64,000 nucleotides of DNA from Streptomyces sp. A 4/2 (GTDB lineage Bacteria > Actinomycetota > Actinomycetes > Streptomycetales > Streptomycetaceae). A model generated the notes under the pieces. It worked only from the letters and a program-made list of their open reading frames with translations. It was not told where the DNA came from and did no database searches. Positions 61,768-64,000 of this stretch are shown piece after piece (position 1 is the first letter of the stretch; every line of letters begins with the position of its first letter). A program made the position numbers and the translations under genes. The stretch is from assembly GCF_940670765.1 (NCBI RefSeq), contig NZ_CALNVW010000002.1:372001-436000 (forward strand), written 5' to 3'.

Positions 61768-61773
61768 GACAAT
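61768..61773 (+). promoter_or_regulatory. -10 element, leaderless start
   Basis: GACAAT lies 6 nt before the ATG at 61780; no SD. Confidence 0.45.
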
Positions 61774-61779
61774 GGACGC

Positions 61780-62676
61780 ATGCCTCCTGGAGCTCCCGGC
61801 CCCGACCGGCTGCACCCGGCGCTCCCGTCCCCGCTGCAGCCGGTCGACGACGACCGCTTCGCCCGCCACGGCGTCCAGCTGCTGCTCAAGCGCGACGACC
61901 TGATCCACCCGGAGCTGCCGGGCAACAAGTGGCGCAAGCTCGCCCCCAATCTGACGGCCGCCGCGGGCCGTACCGTGCTGACCTTCGGCGGCGCGTACTC
62001 CAACCACCTGCGGGCCACCGCGGCCGCGGGCCGGCTGCTGGGCTTCGCCACGATCGGTGTCGTACGCGGCGACGAGCTGGCCCACCGCCCGCTCAACCCC
62101 TCGCTGGCGCGGTGCGCGGCGGACGGCATGCGGCTGCACTTCGTGGACCGTACGGCCTACCGCGCCAAGACCGTCCCCGCCGGGATCACGGCCGGCGCCG
62201 ACCAGCTGTACGTCGTCCCCGAGGGCGGCAGCAACACCCCGGCCGTGCACGGCTGCGCCGCACTCGGCCGGGAGCTGCGCGGCCTCGCCGACACCGTCGC
62301 GATGGCCGTCGGCACCGGTGGCACACTCGCCGGTCTGGCCGCCGGTCTGGCACCCGGCGAGCGGGCCCTCGGCTTCCCCGTACTGAAGGGCGGCTTCCTC
62401 GGCGCCGAGGTCGCGCGGCTCCAGCAGGCCGCCTTCGGCTCCCCGGCCGGTGACTGGCGGCTCGACGACCGCTTCCACTGCGGGGGCTACGCCCGCACCA
62501 CCCCGGAACTCGACGCCTTCGCCGACGACTTCGAGGACCGGCACGGGCTGCCCGTGGAACGGATCTACGTCGCCAAGATGCTGTACGGGCTGACGGCCCT
62601 GGCCGCGGAGGGCGCCTTCCCGGCGGGGACCCGGATCGCCGCCGTCGTCACCGGTCAGCCCGTCTCCTCGCGGTAG
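61780..62676 (+). CDS. ACC deaminase / D-cysteine desulfhydrase-like PLP enzyme
   Basis: A 298-aa fold-type II PLP enzyme. Substrate/PLP region LLLKRDDLIHPELPGNKWRK (Lys of the internal aldimine in GNKWRKL, about 51), TFGGAYSNHLRATAAAG, VVPEGGSNTPAVHGC and the phosphate-binding VGTGGTLAGLAAG. Family members deaminate ACC or D-cysteine; the exact substrate cannot be told. Its last 22 nt overlap the convergent antiporter gene. Confidence 0.88.
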   Translation: MPPGAPGPDRLHPALPSPLQPVDDDRFARHGVQLLLKRDDLIHPELPGNKWRKLAPNLTAAAGRTVLTFGGAYSNHLRATAAAGRLLGFATIGVVRGDELAHRPLNPSLARCAADGMRLHFVDRTAYRAKTVPAGITAGADQLYVVPEGGSNTPAVHGCAALGRELRGLADTVAMAVGTGGTLAGLAAGLAPGERALGFPVLKGGFLGAEVARLQQAAFGSPAGDWRLDDRFHCGGYARTTPELDAFADDFEDRHGLPVERIYVAKMLYGLTALAAEGAFPAGTRIAAVVTGQPVSSR

Positions 62677-64000
62677 GCCGCGGCCTCCTCCAGGTCCAGC
62701 CGCCGCAGCAGCGTCCTGAGCAGTTCGTCGTCGATCCGCCGCCGGTCGCGCAGCTCCACGAAGACCGCACGCTCGGCCTCGATCATCTCCCGGGCGAGAC
62801 GGCGGTACGTGTCGTCGGCGGTCTCCCCGGTCTTCTCGTTGACCGTACCGAGGCGTTCCCAGACCGCGTTGCGGCGCCGTTCCAGCACCGTGCGCAGCCG
62901 GTCGGTGAGTGGCGGCGGCAGCTCGTTTTCCTCGTCGGTGAGCAGCCTGTCGAGCAGTTCCTCAGCGGCCCGCGACGCCTCGCTCTGCGCCTGGGCCTCG
63001 GCGAGCGTCTCGGCGTGCGCGTCACGGCCGGGGATCTTCAGCAGCCTGATCAGTGACGGCAGGGAGAGCCCCTGGACGACCAGGGTCGCGATGACCGTCG
63101 TGAAGGCCAGGAAGAGCACCAGATTCCGCGCGGGAAAACCGGCGCCGTGCGCGGTCAGCGGAATCGAGAAGGCAATGGCGAGCGAGACCACCCCACGCAT
63201 TCCCGCCCAGCCGACGACGACCGGCGACGTCCAGTCCGTATCGGGTTCGCGTTCCCGGACGCGGCGGGACAGCATGCGTGGCAGAAAGGTGGCGGGGAAC
63301 ACCCAGACGAATCGCACCGCCACGACCACGACGAACACCACCAGCGCGTACCAGGCGGCCTCCCACCCGCCGTACGCGCCAAGGCCCCGGAGCACAAAGG
63401 GCAATTGCAGTCCGATCAGTGCGAACACCGTGGATTCGAGAATGAAGGAGACCATTCTCCAGACCGCCCCCTCCTGGAGCCGGGTCGCGAAATCGACCTG
63501 CCAGGAACGGTGTCCCAGATAGAGCGCGACGACCACCACGGCGAGCACCCCCGAGGCGTGCACCCGCTCGGCCGCCGCGTACGCGACGAACGGGATCAGC
63601 AGCGAGAGGGTGTTCTGCAGCAGTGCCTCCTTGAGGTGCGTGCGCAGCCAGTGCAGCGGCACCATCAGGAGCAGACCGACCCCGATTCCACCCACCGACG
63701 CCAGTGCGAATTCCGCGAGCCCACCGGCCCACGAGATCCCGGCGCCGACGGCGGCGGCCAGCGCCACCTTGTAGGCGGTGATCGCGGTCGCGTCGTTGAA
63801 CAGCGACTCGCCCTGGAGGACCGTGGTCATCCGGGAGGGCAGCCCCAGCCGCCGGGCGATGGCGGTGGCGGCCACCGCGTCCGGCGGCGCGATCACCGCG
63901 CCGAGCACCAGCGCGGAGGTCAGCGGCAGATCCGGCACGATCAGATACGCCAGCCAGCCCACCACCAGCGTCGCGAACAGCACGTACCCGACGGAGAGCA
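62655..64000 (-). CDS. Na+/H+ antiporter, CPA1 family (cut by window end)
   Basis: The visible 448 codons lack the true N-terminus, which lies beyond base 64000. Numerous TM helices and the CPA1 ion-binding region ALVLGAVIAPPDAVAATAIA, with GESLFNDATAITAY downstream, then FILESTVFALIGLQLPF and GWAGMRGVVSLAIAFSIPL. The C-terminal 140 residues are a cytosolic charged helical domain (LAEAQAQSEASRAAEELLDR, TLLRRLDLEEAAAY). It exchanges Na+ or K+ for H+ across the membrane. The 3' end overlaps the convergent PLP enzyme gene by 22 nt. Confidence 0.92.
   Translation of the reverse strand, partial: LSVGYVLFATLVVGWLAYLIVPDLPLTSALVLGAVIAPPDAVAATAIARRLGLPSRMTTVLQGESLFNDATAITAYKVALAAAVGAGISWAGGLAEFALASVGGIGVGLLLMVPLHWLRTHLKEALLQNTLSLLIPFVAYAAAERVHASGVLAVVVVALYLGHRSWQVDFATRLQEGAVWRMVSFILESTVFALIGLQLPFVLRGLGAYGGWEAAWYALVVFVVVVAVRFVWVFPATFLPRMLSRRVREREPDTDWTSPVVVGWAGMRGVVSLAIAFSIPLTAHGAGFPARNLVLFLAFTTVIATLVVQGLSLPSLIRLLKIPGRDAHAETLAEAQAQSEASRAAEELLDRLLTDEENELPPPLTDRLRTVLERRRNAVWERLGTVNEKTGETADDTYRRLAREMIEAERAVFVELRDRRRIDDELLRTLLRRLDLEEAAAYREETG

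Overview
The window is about 64 kb of very GC-rich, densely coded DNA. GTG starts are frequent, stop/start overlaps (ATGA, GTGA) are common, and many start codons sit 6-7 nt behind a -10 box. Together with nickel SOD, an EshA-type encapsulin shell, a conservon, a fused KgdA-type 2-oxoglutarate dehydrogenase and several Streptomyces-type hypothetical families, this points to a Streptomyces chromosome. From memory, unverified here, the order eshA - sodN - malic enzyme - amino-acid ABC transporter, and further away sucA - two-component system - lon, resembles the S. coelicolor chromosomal core. This is mostly core chromosome with accessory patches, not a prophage or an arm.

Layout. 1-2404: TetR fragment, a small orphan and a secreted NlpC/P60 hydrolase behind a hairpin leader. 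2377-7729 (minus): a conservon (cvnA-B-C-D) whose last gene is a StyA-like FAD monooxygenase. 8078-11410: PP2C-like protein, MarR, secreted GH25 lysozyme, SDR. 11499-13907: Lon with an HspR-type HAIR operator that overlaps the end of the upstream rhomboid-like gene. 14895-17603: spermidine-synthase-like protein and an OmpR-type two-component system. 17873-21733: kgd/sucA.

21827-33101 (minus) is the most interesting block. In transcription order it has Trypco1, a trypsin-VMAP-C fusion, a MoxR-type AAA ATPase, a vWA-TPR protein, a 49-aa RiPP precursor ending YEDAP, a radical SAM/SPASM maturase, and a TIR-like/NB-ARC/TPR STAND protein. It looks like a vWA-MoxR-VMAP ternary conflict system joined to a triceptide (cyclophane) RiPP pathway with a Tyr-x-Asp-x-x-COOH motif and an NLR-like partner.

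33302-39473: DUF6104, a membrane-tailed orphan, an autoregulated DUF4097-PadR operon, an HTH/Clp-N pair behind two perfect operators, a phosphotransferase and an S1-domain protein. 39474-40345 is a decayed or accessory patch with a HicA-like pair and a cutA stump. 40421-45973: zinc-type dehydrogenase, malic enzyme, polar amino-acid ABC transporter. 46090-48532: methyltransferase, CGNR regulator, sodX/sodN. 48737-58862: small regulators, VOC proteins, an ECF sigma operon ending at a 40-bp perfect palindrome, a truncated MFS gene, kinases, a DUF1648/GntR pair and GNAT. 59003-61553: family 2B encapsulin shell (EshA) with its polyprenyl synthase cargo. 61780-64000: PLP-dependent deaminase and a partial Na+/H+ antiporter.

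No tRNA, rRNA, CRISPR array, insertion sequence or integrase was seen. All functional calls come from motif and family recognition by eye; no searches were run.
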